From positions 12,501-76,500 of the forward strand of contig RPFO01000016.1 of the NCBI GenBank assembly GCA_009746045.1: a DNA stretch of 64,000 nt, in the 5' to 3' direction. Below are positions 9,946 to 21,095 of the stretch, one piece after another. This DNA comes from Mesostigma viride. Its lineage: Eukaryota; Streptophyta; Mesostigmatophyceae; Mesostigmatales; Mesostigmataceae. The translations under genes were made by a program, and so were the position numbers. The notes beneath the pieces were generated by a model, which was not told where the DNA came from, did no database searches, and was given only the letters and a program-made list of their open reading frames with translations. Numbering within the stretch: the first letter of the stretch is position 1; each line of letters opens with the position of its first letter.

Positions 9946-9974
9946 TATAGGTCGGATATTTGTGTACCACCCCC

Positions 9975-10310
9975 CTCCTTCCCACGGCAGGTACGCAGCG
10001 AGTCAGCGACCCGCTGTTGTCCTGGCTGCAATTGTGTATCACTTGTACGGTATTTGTGTATCACTTGTAGCGTATTTGTGTATCACTTGTCCTCCTTCCC
10101 ACGGCAGGTACGCAGCGACCCGCTGTTGTCCTGCCTGCAATTGTGTATCACTTGTACGGTATTTGTGTATCACTTGTAGCGTATTTGTGTATCACTTGTC
10201 CTCCTTCCCACGGCAGGTACGCAGCGACCCGCTGTTATACTGGCGGTATTTGTGTATCACTTGTAGCGTATTTGTGTATCACTTGTACGGTATTTGTGTA
10301 CCACCACCCT
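9975..10310. repeat. Tandem repeat of about 110-118 bp, three units
   Basis: Each unit has CCTTCCCACGGCAGGTACG, GACCCGCTGTT and two or three subrepeats of TTTGTGTATCACTTGTA. It directly follows the palindrome array. Confidence 0.8.
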
Positions 10311-11310
10311 CCATGGCCCATGCAGCCCGGCCCGGCATCGTGCCGTCGCCGACCCGACAACGTTTTCTCGAACAACACGAATTTGAATTTTAGGCACTGG
10401 AGCGGCTGGCACGCTAGCGGCACGACCAACGGAACAAGAGAACCGAGAAACTGTGGCCGCCAGGAGGATAAAGGTTTCAAGGCGCATGCGTTTGAGGCTA
10501 GCCAGAACCGAATGCGAGGTTTTACTTTATCAAACCGATGTATATCAATGTGGCCAGAATTCTTTTCCAGTTGCGGGGTCGTGTGTCGCCAATTTGTTGT
10601 TGGGCCGGGCACTTTAATCGTGATTGCAAGAAGTCAGTTCACGACGCCGTTAGCGTGGCATTTATGTACAGCAATTCATCGTTCGGCTTCTTTATCCTAT
10701 CGGCAACTCCTCACGACGTGTGAGCGTGAGTCGGCTGTCGTGTGAATGGACACTTTCTGGGAAAGTAAGTCACTAGAGTGCCAATTTCACCGATCGCAAA
10801 ACATTTACCCAGTTTGGGCAGATAGACCTGGCTGAATACGAGGGCGAGCGGAAGTAATTGTTGATGCATAGCCATCTGCTTCCTGCGCTTTGTAATTGTA
10901 ATGAGTTGTTCGCAAATCGGCGTCTCTAGCGGTTACTCCTCTGTGCACAGCTGGCTACCAAGAAGACTTCATTGGCAGCCGGACTGCGGATGCGCGTCGT
11001 TGGAATATTAGCAACGTCAACATGTTTGCTGCGTTTTTTGTGAAGCTTGTCTAGCCGACTGCATTTGGGAGACTTGGCAAGGTTGCCTCCAATCGTTGAA
11101 GTCACAACCTGGGTGTCAATTCACGTTTACTAGCCACGGTCATAGTAACATTCTAATGGCATTTGTCCCAGTTTCAACATGGGTTTTCACTCTGATCTGA
11201 TGGAGTTAAGGGCCTAGCTCCGTGGTTTTGTGTCATTGTAGCAGTTTAGTCGCCTGCTAACGTAGTGAATCTTCCATCCCACCTCTCCCACCCCCACCCG
11301 CACTTCTTGC
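10311..11310. other. Unassigned, possibly 5' part of a gene
   Basis: A short frame at 10,312 (MAHAARPG...) and an ATG at 10,746 followed 19 bases later by a good GTAAGT donor hint at a gene. I could not join them in phase with any later exon. Confidence 0.2.
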
Positions 11311-11314
11311 ACTC

Positions 11315-11642
<328 letters not shown>

Positions 11643-11710
11643 TCCCACCCCCCGCTCTCTTGTCCCTCCCGCACCTCTCCTCTCTCTTTCCCTTTCCCTT
11701 GGCTGTTGAG

Positions 11711-11784
11711 AAGGACTGGGGTGAAAAATCCAGACCGTTGGTGGCTGCCTTCAAGCAGGAAGTTTCAAGGATCAACAAGTTTTT
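11711..11784 (+). CDS. Possible single exon of an unidentified gene
   Basis: After a pyrimidine-rich stretch ending in AG (11,709-11,710), a 74-base open segment encodes KDWGEKSRPLVAAF and then KQEVSRINKF. It ends at a GTGAGC donor (11,785). The amphipathic, charged sequence looks like real coding DNA, but no partner exons are identified with confidence. Confidence 0.25.
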
Positions 11785-11849
11785 GTGAGCTGTCTCATAT
11801 GGTCACTGCTGCGACAAAGGTGAGTTATCTTGTTTTTCATGCAATTTTT

Positions 11850-12360
11850 TTGCTGTAGCTAGGTAAGCCGGCCGTTTTGTACTCCTCTTTCTTTTGCTCT
11901 CACGATTATTCTTGTTGTGGTTTATATGGTCCCGTTAAGTGGCATGCATTATCATTATCCACATTAGTGTGAGAAACCATCAGCAGTGTTGTAGCTTGCA
12001 TCTACAACAACAGTTTTTGCTGCCGCCACCACTGCTATTACCAACATAAAGTCATTCTTGCTTTCTAAGCACTCTTTTTCCTCTTGGGCTGTTGGTTGGG
12101 ATACCAGCCACCCTTGCACGCATAAATTCCAGCACCGGGTGCATGTGAAAACACAACCAAGGCAAGAATGTCCCCCTATCGCAATATCCCACCCACGCAA
12201 CGCACCCAATGCAGCAAGAATGGGACCACCTTGTTGCCATGAGCTCTAGCACCGTGGCCACCTCTAGCTTTCTACTGTTCCCGTCCATCCTTATTTACAC
12301 TGGCTGCTTTGCTTGCATTTCTGGCTCAGTGCCAGTTTGCACTTGCTAGCTTGCTAAGAC
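11850..12360. other. No gene seen
   Basis: No conserved frames. The sequence is unremarkable, with weak T-rich stretches. Confidence 0.35.
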
Positions 12361-12374
12361 AATAATGCAGCTTG

Positions 12375-12765
12375 CAAACGGCAAGGGCAAGCACCCGGGT
12401 AAGAGCAAAGGCAACCGCACGAGCAAAGGAAAGGGAAACTGGAAGAGCAAGCACAAGGCCAAGGAAAGGATTAAGGCACTTGTGCTTGCCAAAAGGGCAG
12501 GCTCAAGGGAAATGACAAGGGCAGGGGCAGGCACAAGGGAAGCGGATAAGGGCAAGGGCAGGCGCAAGGGAAAGAGATTAGGACAAGTCAAGCACGAGGG
12601 AACGGACAAGGGCACGGGCAGGCACAAGGGAAAAGATGAAGACAAGGGCAGGCACTAGGGGAAGGATGAGGGCAACGGCAAACACTGGGGATCAAAGGAT
12701 AGGGGCAAGGGCAGATGCTAGGGTAACAGTTAGGGCAAAGGCAGGCACAAGAGAAGAATAAGGGG
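12375..12765. repeat. Degenerate minisatellite GGCAAGGGCAGGCACAAGG
   Basis: About 20 degenerate units of 18-24 bp are present. One frame (12,365-12,658) reads as a Lys/Gly-rich polypeptide only because of the repeat. Confidence 0.75.
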
Positions 12766-13004
12766 CCGTGAAGTATAAGTGGAAATGCGGGTGGCGACAT
12801 GGGGTTCGATCGGGCCTGCTGATGCAAATGCAGATTTCAACTGCAGTGACAAACTCAAGCGTAGACATAGGCAACGACAAATTCCTTGCATGCGTGCCTT
12901 GCTCTTCACCGGCTGGCTCATTTGCTAGTTGTCTAACAGTTTCTACCGATAAACATCACTTGCCATTGTAAGGTCTGCCTTGCTGCCGTGCTAGTGGGTA
13001 GCTG

Positions 13005-13225
13005 GGTGATCGTGCTTGTTCCTTGTCAAGGGAGGGATGCATGTGGAGTAGGTGGGTGGGTGTGCTTGTTCCTTGCCAAGGAAGGGATGCACAAAGGTTA
13101 GATAGGTGCACGTGCTTGTTTCTTGTCAAGGGAGGGACGCACAAAGGGTAGGTGGGGGCACATGGTTGTGCCTCGTCAAGGGCGGGATGCACGAAGGGTA
13201 GGTGGGGGCATGTGGTTGGTCCTTG
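13005..13225. repeat. Minisatellite of about 55 bp, four to five units
   Basis: Units contain TGCTTGTTCCTTGTCAAGGG and GGATGCACAAAGGGTAGGTG. A CCTTGnCAAGG mini-palindrome is kept in most units. Confidence 0.75.
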
Positions 13226-13345
13226 TCTTTTCACCGCCCAAGCGATGGCGATGTAGCATGCATTATACATTTATTCGTGCATTAAAAATCACTTTCCTTA
13301 CAAGCGGCCTTAGCCGACTCCATCTGCCGTTGCCATTTCTCCGTA

Positions 13346-13735
13346 TTGCATTGTCCGGACACGGTTTTTGTGTCGCAGGTCTTCCCCCGTAAAGGCACAA
13401 GCTGCCTGCGCGCGGAATTCTGTGCAGACACCTCGGTTTCCAACACGACGGCATCCCGCACATATCGAGCTCTGGATGTACAACATCTTCCCCCGGCGCA
13501 CTTGCTCCCGGATGGAGCTTCTGTGCGGTGCCGACATCCCCGGAGCTGTCCTAAGCACTGCATGGAAACAGTATTTCAAGCCACGAAGAGAAGCCACGAC
13601 TTTGATATTGACTTGATATTGTCGTCAGAAGACTTGATATGCTCTTTCTGTGAAGGCGTTGGATTTTTGTGCATGACATGTAATCCTGCATGTAATAATG
13701 AAATGGTTTATGAAATAGAAACTTGTCTTGCATGA
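13346..13735 (+). CDS. Hypothetical open frame with CxxCxGxG cysteine motif
   Basis: A 129-codon frame follows a TTTTTGTGTCGCAG acceptor-like site at 13,380. Near the end is a C-x2-C-E-G-V-G-x2-C-x2-C pattern, like half of a DnaJ-type zinc finger. The rest is cysteine- and serine-rich without a recognisable fold. It may be a 3' exon or chance; the codon pattern is not clearly biased. Confidence 0.25.
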   Translation: MHCPDTVFVSQVFPRKGTSCLRAEFCADTSVSNTTASRTYRALDVQHLPPAHLLPDGASVRCRHPRSCPKHCMETVFQATKRSHDFDIDLILSSEDLICSFCEGVGFLCMTCNPACNNEMVYEIETCLA

Positions 13736-13959
13736 GCCTTGCTGCAAATGCCATTCATTTTTATTTTTTTTTCCGGGTAAATGGGTGTTAGGGGTTAGGT
13801 TGACCGGAATGATAAGTGAAATTCCTTCAGTGAAATTCTAAGTGACATGCGTACTGCAATTCAGAACGACATAGCGACATGATAGTGTAGTACCGGTAGT
13901 GTACGCGAGAAGCATACGACGTCGTAACCTACGGGACCGAGTACCGGGATCGTAAACTA

Positions 13960-14115
13960 CCAGGTGGTAAATTACCGTACGTACATTACCACGTCGGAAT
14001 CTTACCACGTCGGAATCTTACCACGTCGGAATCTTACCACGTCGTAACTTACCACCTCGTAACTTACGGCGTGGGATCGTAGGTAGGATCTCAGCGATAA
14101 CTTACTGCGTGGGAT
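13960..14115. repeat. 16-bp TTACCACGTCGGAATC tandem repeat
   Basis: Three near-perfect units at about 13,988-14,040, then increasingly diverged ones. They are related to 3,801-4,110. Confidence 0.75.
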
Positions 14116-14134
14116 CGTAGGTGAGATGTATATA

Positions 14135-14702
14135 CCGTAGTGGTTACAATATATGTACGCGTAATTATGTACGAATCGACCTCGTACAGGCCCAAAAAAA
14201 CCCTCTTCCGGGCCTCGTACACCTCAAAATTAGGTACCACCAGCGCAGCGCGGCGCAGACCTTAAAGCCTAGCTACCCGTGGCGCGGCGCCCGGAGGGAG
14301 TTTTCGCGCGCAAACTTCGTTTGATCTGCGTTGATATGTGGGTAGGTGCCTCGTTTCGTGGTGTGCTCCGTTGGTGTTCTCTCGTTAGGTTATGGATAGC
14401 TAGGTGGCTATGGGTGAGAAAAAGCAACGTACTCTGGACGGCTTGTGGGGTAAATTCCTGACCCCAGATGGCACTACCACGTCCCTCCTTGGCTACTATC
14501 TAATGGCTACTACCTAGTACCTACATGCAGTTCAGTCAAACTGAACTGAACTACCTACTAGGTACTCGCGCACCCTTGAATATACCCTGACATTATACGT
14601 ACGTACAGTAAAAATAATTCCCAAAAGTTCTCGTACACGTAACAAAAATTCCTAAAAGTATTCGTACGATAATTACGCGTACATATATTGTAACCACTAC
14701 GG
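14135..14702. mobile_element. MITE-like DNA transposon with TA target-site duplication
   Basis: Terminal inverted repeats of at least 34 bp begin CCGTAGTGGTTACAATATAT at 14,135 and end with the exact complement at 14,702. The element is 568 bp with TA on both sides (14,133-14,134 and 14,703-14,704). TA duplication is typical of Tc1/mariner-like and several other families. A short coding-like segment at 14,410-14,496 reads GEKKQRTLDGLWGKF, like the start of some BED-finger transposases. Confidence 0.7.
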
Positions 14703-14715
14703 TAGTAAGAATGAG

Positions 14716-14753
14716 CCGAGGCGTAATTTACCACCTGGTAATTTACGCCTCGG
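14716..14753. repeat. Hairpin with 18-base arms
   Basis: CCGAGGCGTAATTTACCA pairs with TGGTAATTTACGCCTCGG around a 2-base loop with one mismatch. It directly follows the MITE and matches the unit at about 3,833-3,855. Confidence 0.75.
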
Positions 14754-14839
14754 ATCCTTTTTACCACCCTCGGACGAAAAGTATAGTGCCGCTTGCCGTG
14801 CGTCGATCCAGGAGTAGTTGTCTCACTTATAAAATATGG

Positions 14840-15362
14840 TTGGGCCTCCAAAGCCATGCGTGCTGAAAGTTTTCATGTGTCTCCTGCTGAACCGCATGCG
14901 TGCCAGCCTCGATTCCCACCTAGGTGAGTCCCAGATGGGCTAGCTTCCGTGTTGGTCGCAATTGTGTTATGGTCACCTTGATCCTGGGCGCTGCCAGATC
15001 GAGGAAGTGGGCCGCCTGCATGGCCCCCGGCCTCTTACCATTGCTATGGATCTGCGTGGATGACACCAAGGCGCTGGCTAGCAAGCAGCTTGATGGCACT
15101 GTCACTAGCTTGAATGCTCCGTCACATCCTCGGCGTACGTCGATCCGCTACCAAGAGCCGGCGCCGCACCCGGGCCGAGCTCTACTGCGAGCTCCCTCTT
15201 GTCAAAGAGACAACCAGCGCAGGCCAGAAATCGGGAGAATCCGGACCATGGTAGCTTGAGCCTGCCGTTATCTTGTCCGCGTGTTCGAGTCGTCACCCAT
15301 ACCATCCGACACCGCCGCCTCCTCTTTGCCGGCCATCTTGCCGGCCCGCACAGACCAGGTGC
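14840..15362 (+). pseudogene. Rearranged LINE A reverse transcriptase remnant
   Basis: 14,845-14,985 matches the NRMRASLD...GFRVGRNCVMV coding region of the family A enzyme (about 820-945). It then jumps to sequence equivalent to about 1,750-1,860, then to the GHLAR region. It contains a stop (TAG at 14,941) and several indels. It is bordered by inverted copies of an AAGTGAGACAACTA motif (14,812-14,829 and 15,451-15,464). Confidence 0.75.
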
Positions 15363-15450
15363 CACTGATACGTCACTGATACGTCGATCATGTGGGCCCC
15401 AGTGCGGGCGGGCTTAGGCCTGGCCAACCAGGGAGACACCTCCTCCTTTG

Positions 15451-15585
15451 AAGTGAGACAACTATGCCTGGATCGACACATGGCGATCCAACGCCGTGGA
15501 AGGACTAGGGTAGTTGTCTGAGAGGAAAGACGCGAAGGCCGTGGGAGCCGCGTGGCTATCTCTAGGAAGACCTGCATGGAGGATC
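15451..15585 (-). repeat. Fold-back repeat, uninterrupted copy
   Basis: AGTGAGACAACTAT at the start and TAGTTGTCTGAGA about 60 bp later form an imperfect inverted pair. In reverse orientation the block matches 285-332 joined to 3,767-3,800, so it represents the unoccupied form of that site. A diverged relative lies at 20,766-20,853. Confidence 0.6.
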
Positions 15586-15619
15586 GAGACAGAGGGTAAC
15601 AAGAAAGGTTGATAGGGAA

Positions 15620-15715
15620 AACACACACACACACATACATGCACACACACACAACGTACCACCACCACAACGTACCACCACACACAACGTACCACCACAA
15701 CCAAAACTTTAAAAA
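15620..15715. repeat. CA-rich and ACGTACCACCACA imperfect repeat
   Basis: A short (CA)n run is followed by three units of AACGTACCACCACA. Confidence 0.6.
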
Positions 15716-15730
15716 GGAAAAGAGGGATTT

Positions 15731-17434
15731 AACCCCTCATTGGTCTTGCAGCCGATTTTCCGCCAAAAATCGACTTGCAGCCGATGCATCGGCTGCTCCG
15801 CGGGGGACCAAATTGCGCGAAAACTATTGAGAATTAGGAAACGTTTAGCTGAGAAGATCGAAAGTTTATAATTTTCCTCACAGCATGGTACTAGGGTTCG
15901 CATACTTCTGACAAAGTTATAGAGGTGTTCTGGCCGGTCAAAGTACAAGGGGTCAGGGTACTTTTTCACGTACAACGTGCATTCCGGAAAACGACGACCT
16001 GGCCATGGCGGCTTGCGCCCACGCATGGCATTTACGTTTTCGTTCGAATTTTCTGGCCAAACTTAGGAAATTGATTTTATACGTCCTAAAGATCACACAG
16101 GCCAATTTTTGGTTCGCGGGAATGCCATTTGATAGGTGTCGGCAGCGTTCTTGCTGGAAAAAAACTGCGATCAGGCCGGACGATAGAAACGTTGACAGCA
16201 ATACCTTTCCGGCGTATTTTAAAGGATATATTGGTTTCTTTGTACTTTTTATGATACATAGTAGTCGTAAACGTGCAAGGGTGGCAAGAAATCGCCGAAT
16301 CTAGCGACCATGCTGCACAACTTTGGTGTGCCGAAATGCGCCATTTTGCGGCCACCGCCTGGGCCAAGGTAACGCCATCCATGCCTGGTAAAGCTTCAGC
16401 ATCGTTTTCCTATCGATGTTTGACGTTTATATATACGTTCTAGCTTGTGTAGCACATTCTTTTTTCATTATTCATGCTCTTTCTTGACCCTGGCCTGGCC
16501 CCTTTCTAAAACACCCTTCTTAGATGCTTCCCTCAGTCAGTTGACCTGCCACAGTGTGATGGTGATAAGTTTTAGATGCTGTATGGGTTTGAATACCTCC
16601 ATATATGTTTGTTATACATTTCCCATACACATATTGCATGAGTGTGAGGCAGTTGGCTGGTCTCTGTGGCATCATCAAGCACGTAACTGGTGAGTAAAAG
16701 CTTCCCATTGACAGCATGTGCCACCAGGTGTGCTGGCCATCACCTGGCAAGCTATAGCAGCTTGGGCCTAGTTAATCCTTGCTAGGGCAGGCTGAAATAG
16801 GCTCAACGTCACTAGTTTGTTGGTGGCTGCCTCCTATAATGTATGCCTTGCATAGGGTATCCGTACCACGTTACCTACGTGCATGGACAAGGTGGCACCT
16901 GCACATAGGTGCCATGTATGGGCAGTGTGATGATGCAGTTATGTTTCCCCATCATTGTGGAAGGGAAATGTATTGTATGGCATGGTTGGGGGCCATATTA
17001 GTAGGTATTAGTAGGTAGTATGCCCACCCCTACCCCCTTGGTTGCTTTTTACCAACGGTACCCCTATGGGCTGTACTGGGTGTAACTGCTGGTATACCCA
17101 CCCAAATGATGATCCCAATGGCTCAAACTGTTCAGCAACTAATTGTTTATCATCCCTGAAGTGGTAGGTGCCTAGGTCTTATAACATAATTCAAAATGCA
17201 CATTCTACCAAAAATGAAAACGCGCGTCTCGACCCCCCTAACTTTGGCGGTAGTTTTCTATGGCCTACCCTGCAGATATGTTAGGTTGTGATAGCTCACC
17301 CCGAAGGGCAACTCATGGACATGCTTGACCCCCAAGGACAGCCCTTGGATGTTGGTAGGTTGGCTGTGGGGTGGTTTGCAAATTTAGCATTTTGCAGCCG
17401 ATTTTTCGGCTTTAAATGGGACCAATGAGGGGTT
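15731..17434. mobile_element. Possible inverted-repeat element, 1.7 kb
   Basis: AACCCCTCATTGGTC at 15,731-15,745 has its exact complement at 17,420-17,434. Next to both are GCAGCCGATTTTT-type segments. The interior has no convincing protein; the 99-codon frame at 16,005-16,304 is unassigned. No clear target-site duplication is seen. Confidence 0.35.
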
Positions 17435-17494
17435 CACATACACACATACACGAAGGGGCTAAAAGAAAAATTAAGGAGGATACATTACAAACAG

Positions 17495-17680
17495 TGTGGG
17501 CAAGCCCCCTCCCCCCAAGCGGAGGAGGCGTTTTGATGAGTAGTGTAGTTAGGATTTTTTTAGACTAGATAGCTTAGAGTTAAGTTCGATTACGCGGCTT
17601 CCTCCACCCCACCCATCCATCATGGAATATGTGCTACATGATCTCCCAACGGAGGCATGTTTAATTTTTTTAATTACAAA
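17495..17680 (+). mobile_element. LINE family C 3' end
   Basis: It has GCAAGCCCCCTCCCCCCAAG, TAGACTAGATAGCTTAGAG and the GCTACATGATCTCCCAACGGAGG terminus with a T/A-rich tail. An A/G-rich tract follows to about 17,720. Confidence 0.75.
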
Positions 17681-17799
17681 CGGAAAAGAAAAAGAAAGAA
17701 AGAAAAAAGAAAAGAAAATGTAAATAGTATAATAATACGAACGATACGAAATAATGAAGATTACTTAGCCTTATAATCTAGGGGTTGAATTAATTACAA

Positions 17800-17864
17800 T
17801 AATTAATAAGCACGTGACTGCGTCACGTGGGTGCCAATACAGAGTAAAGGAACCTTCAACCCTT
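17800..17864. repeat. Second copy of the CACGTGAC hairpin repeat
   Basis: Near-identical to 151-214, again with AATTAAT at its left edge. Confidence 0.65.
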
Positions 17865-18160
17865 TATACACAGCGAGAAGGAGGGAGGGCGCCCTAGCTT
17901 TTCTCACTGCCGCAAGTGGGCAGGCCTGACAGCATGGCACAGAGCGCTCTCCGTCCACAGCATGGCCCGGTGCATGCCGGGGCGCAACACTGTGGGTGCA
18001 ATACAACCAGTGCAATACCATGGGTACCTAGGCTGACGTACGCATAGCTTATGCTACAAATTAGGTGAGGTGGGCTCACTGGGGGCCGGCTCGGGCTCAA
18101 GGGTGGGCTCAAGGGTGGGCTCAAGAGGGCTCAAGGGTGGGCTCAATTAAGGGGGGACAG
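17865..18160. repeat. Non-coding, with 14-bp GGGTGGGCTCAAGG repeat
   Basis: 18,075-18,150 carries four to five GGGCTCAAGGGTGG units. I see no gene. Confidence 0.5.
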
Positions 18161-18222
18161 TAGAGGACAGCTCGGATGAGGATTACATCCCCATCTAGTG
18201 CTTAACGGTTGGGGGATTGTCG
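18160..18222 (+). mobile_element. LINE family A 3' fragment
   Basis: ACAGTAGAGGACAGCTCGGATGAGG...GCTTAACGGTTGGGGGAT matches 3,543-3,605. This copy has the ATCCCCATCTAG stop expected for the family. Confidence 0.7.
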
Positions 18223-19234
18223 CGTTTGCGTGCCAAAATGTGAATGAAAGGTGCGGTTAACGCGGGCACCGCCACCTTCATGACAGGCAATCCGGCCCAA
18301 TCAGCCGATTCTTGAGATCATGCTTTATCATCAAAGCAACCAAAAGACCTTTCAATTCCCATGAGATACATGACGAATTACAAAGACTGTCGAGTTGTAA
18401 TGTTGTAGTTATAAGAGCAGCTGTGAGGCCCCTTGGGTGACGCCACTGCAGGCCCCTTGTTGTGGCGGCAGTGCGCGTGTGTTCCCGACCTATTTCCTAC
18501 TGGCACGCATCCCAACGACGACCAGGGTTGCCTGAAGGCCCTGTCCCTTGTCTCGTTCTCAGTCTTATGTACACACATTCTTAACAAAACCAATACATTG
18601 TCGTATCCGTCAGTCCATCCTCATGGCAACTGACTGCGTGCAACCACTCACGGGGGCTGCTCCGGGCTGCTCGAACTATTTCACCCCATGCATGAAGACA
18701 GCAAACCAGTTGTGAGGGAGAGAAACGGACGAACAACGACCACCATGGTTCGTTGCTCATCCTTCTATACTGCTCAAAGCTCAAGCCTAGCTGGCGGCTG
18801 GCGCCACTTTTGACATCAGCCAGTCATAACATTGTCCAATTTCCTTACAAGCTAAACTTCAAGCTTCAACTGTCAAACGAACACAAATATACAAGGGCGC
18901 AAATCTATCGGCCATGCCAGGCACCGCCTGCGGCTTCCGTGCACTTGTGTCTCGTGTCCCACGTTGATATCCTGAAATTGCACAGCTGCTCAGCGCCTCG
19001 CCAGCTTGCTGTGTACCAGCATTCGGCAAACTGCCCTTGTGACGAATGTCAGTGAAATTCAGGTCCGCCCAAAAGTTCCGTCAGCAAATTCAGCGGACTT
19101 GGCGCGTAAGTACAACTGAGATCCGCGGCGTCAGTACCGGGACGCGGTATAGCAACCCGCGCACAAGGCTGCGGACGTCAGAATTACGCCAAAATCTGAA
19201 TTGCGGACGTGATAGATCACGGACGCGACAGGAT
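18223..19234. other. Unassigned intergenic sequence
   Basis: No convincing coding region. The sequence 18,390-18,600 could be part of an old LTR or a transcribed end, but no direct-repeat partner exists in the window. Confidence 0.3.
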
Positions 19235-19348
19235 GATGTGCACAGGCGATATTTGTTTAAACTTTTGTGTAATTATTTTTCTAATGAGATTAGCATATTA
19301 GTACTCCGTGGCATGCCTTTGCGCATGACACGCAAGTACTTACTTACT
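19235..19348 (+). mobile_element. LINE family A 3' end
   Basis: Matches the terminal about 110 bp of family A, with a (CTTA)n tail at 19,336-19,347. Confidence 0.75.
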
Positions 19349-19389
19349 TTGCTCAAGGGGTTGAAGGTTCCTTAATTAATTGGCACCCA

Positions 19390-20312
19390 TGTGTGACGCC
19401 CCGCCGCGGCCCCGGCTGCTAGACGGGACGGAGGTCTCGTTTCGTGATCGCTTCAAACTGCTGGGGAGCATGCTCCCCGACACCGCCGACGATGTGGACA
19501 CCCGCGTCGGCCTGACCTGGGCTCGGCTCCGTTCGCTCGAAACCTACTGGCACTCGAATGAAGGACCTGGGCGAGCACCGCAAACGCATGCTCTTCAAGG
19601 TCCTGGTCCTCACGGCGCTCACCTATGGCGCCGAGGCATGGACGCTCACGGACACGCTGGCCGCCAGGCTGCATGGACGGCACGGTTCCAGGATGCTTCG
19701 ACAGGTCGTGAATCACGGTGTAGGGTTTTCCACACATAGATCATTAGAGTCGTTGTATCAGGGTATGCCTCGAATTTTGGATCGACGAGATCAGGCGCAG
19801 CGTAGGTCGATAGCGCATGCAGCGTAGGACATCTTGCTCGCACCAGTCAGGTAGACACCGACCTCGGTCTGGCCAGCCCCTAGCGGCTTGGCCAACCAGG
19901 GCGGCATATCCTGACCTAGCCTGGCCCCAAGGACATTCCTAGAAAGATGGGTAAACCTGCCATGAACTATACACAGCAGTTGCTGCAGGCCGACCTCGTG
20001 GTCCCAGCTCCGTTTGAACACCACATTCACCGATCCCTTTCTCTTGCTTGGACTGCTATGCAGAACAAGAAGCTAGAGGTGGAAGACGATTGTCCAGGCT
20101 CACACGCCAGCCGGCCCTGTGGGCAAAACTCCTCCCCCCAAGAGGAAGGGGAGCTTTGCTGAGTAGAGCAGATAGGGTTTTCTAGATTAGATTAGATTAG
20201 AGTTAGCTTAGTTCGGTTTCGCGGCTTCGCCCACTTCCATCCATCCAGAAAGGGAATATGTGCTACATGATCTCCCAACGGAGTCATGTTATAATTTAAT
20301 TTAATTTTTAAA
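19390..20312 (+). mobile_element. LINE family C copy, 5'-truncated
   Basis: It contains the reverse transcriptase thumb, C-terminus and complete 3' UTR, ending with the GCTACATGATCTCCCAACGGAG motif and an (AATTT)n tail at about 20,290-20,312. Confidence 0.75.
19405..20163 (+). pseudogene. LINE reverse transcriptase 3' fragment with frameshifts
   Basis: The first frame reads RLLDGTEVSFRDRFKLLGS and then TADDVDTRVGLTWARLRSLE, equivalent to about 1,520-1,650 of the family A enzyme. It then shifts to a frame with HRKRMLFKVLVLTALTYGAE, followed by a YQGMPRI segment with further breaks. The C-terminal MQNKK block (20,054) ends at TGA 20,161-20,163. The gene is not functional. Confidence 0.75.
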
Positions 20313-20544
20313 ATGAAGTGAGACAACTATGTGACGCAGTATACGTGCTTTTGATTTATCAGTTCTCTTGATTAATCAGTTCCCTCCTCTGCGGCCGTGC
20401 TTAGATAGTTGTACCCCACTTGGTAGACGATTGTTGTCGCACCCAGCCTGCCCGGTTCAGCCGGGCGCGCCTGATATTGGATAAGTTACTACACATTTCT
20501 GGCCTGCACGCTGGTTGTCTCATTGATGTATTTGCAGACCGGAT
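20313..20544. other. Non-coding spacer with fold-back end
   Basis: AAGTGAGACAACTATG (20,315-20,331) is another copy of the fold-back repeat end. Otherwise nothing is recognised. Confidence 0.4.
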
Positions 20545-20725
20545 CGATTACTTAGAGGAGGAGCCGTTTTGATGAGTAGCGTAGATAGGCTTTTCTAGAC
20601 TAGATAGCTTAGAGTTAGGTTAGTTCGATTACGCGGCTTCCTCCACTCTACCCATCCATCCTGGAATATGTGCTACATGATCTCCCAACGGAGGCATGTT
20701 ATAATTTCATTTCATTTCATTTAAT
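20545..20725 (+). mobile_element. LINE family C 3' end
   Basis: 5'-truncated at GGAGGAGCCGTTTTGATGAG. It ends with the CTCCCAACGGAGGCATG terminus and an (ATTTC)n tail at about 20,702-20,724. Confidence 0.75.
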
Positions 20726-20765
20726 CGATTACTAAAAAAATTACAGCTTTTATAAATACACACAT

Positions 20766-20853
20766 TGAGTGAGACATGACTCTTCCTCGATCGACACATG
20801 GCACCCTCGTCGTGCGAACTAGGCGGGTTGCGCGGTAGTCGTCTGAGAAGAAT
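20766..20853. repeat. Diverged fold-back repeat copy
   Basis: AGTGAGACATGACT...GATCGACACATGGC...GGTAGTCGTCTGAGAAG follows the same order of motifs as 15,451-15,525. Confidence 0.5.
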
Positions 20854-20994
20854 GGCGTGATAAACTCAGAAGCTGCGCACTTGTCTGTAGGATGACGGCC
20901 GGTGCGTGGCGGGAGACGAGAACAGTACATGAACAGATCCCTTTTCGAAAAGGGCTCTTGCGGGCTGGTTGATGGATGTTACGTGTTTCATAAT

Positions 20995-21095
20995 GCAAAC
21001 AATATTTGTAACTTTCATGTAATTGGTTTCTAATGAGATTGGCATAGTACTCCGTGGCATGGCCATGCACATGTCACACAGGTACTTACTAAATG
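20995..21095 (+). mobile_element. LINE family A-like 3' end, diverged
   Basis: AATATTTGTAAC...TTTCTAATGAGATTGGCATAGTACTCCGTGGCATG, ending at CAGGTACTTACT. Confidence 0.6.

Noticed and set aside
12365-12658. Lys/Gly-rich 97-codon protein
   Set aside because: The frame is created by a degenerate minisatellite; there is no start context and the flanking sequence is non-coding.
18223-18700. Solo LTR
   Set aside because: No matching direct repeat or flanking duplication could be found in the window.
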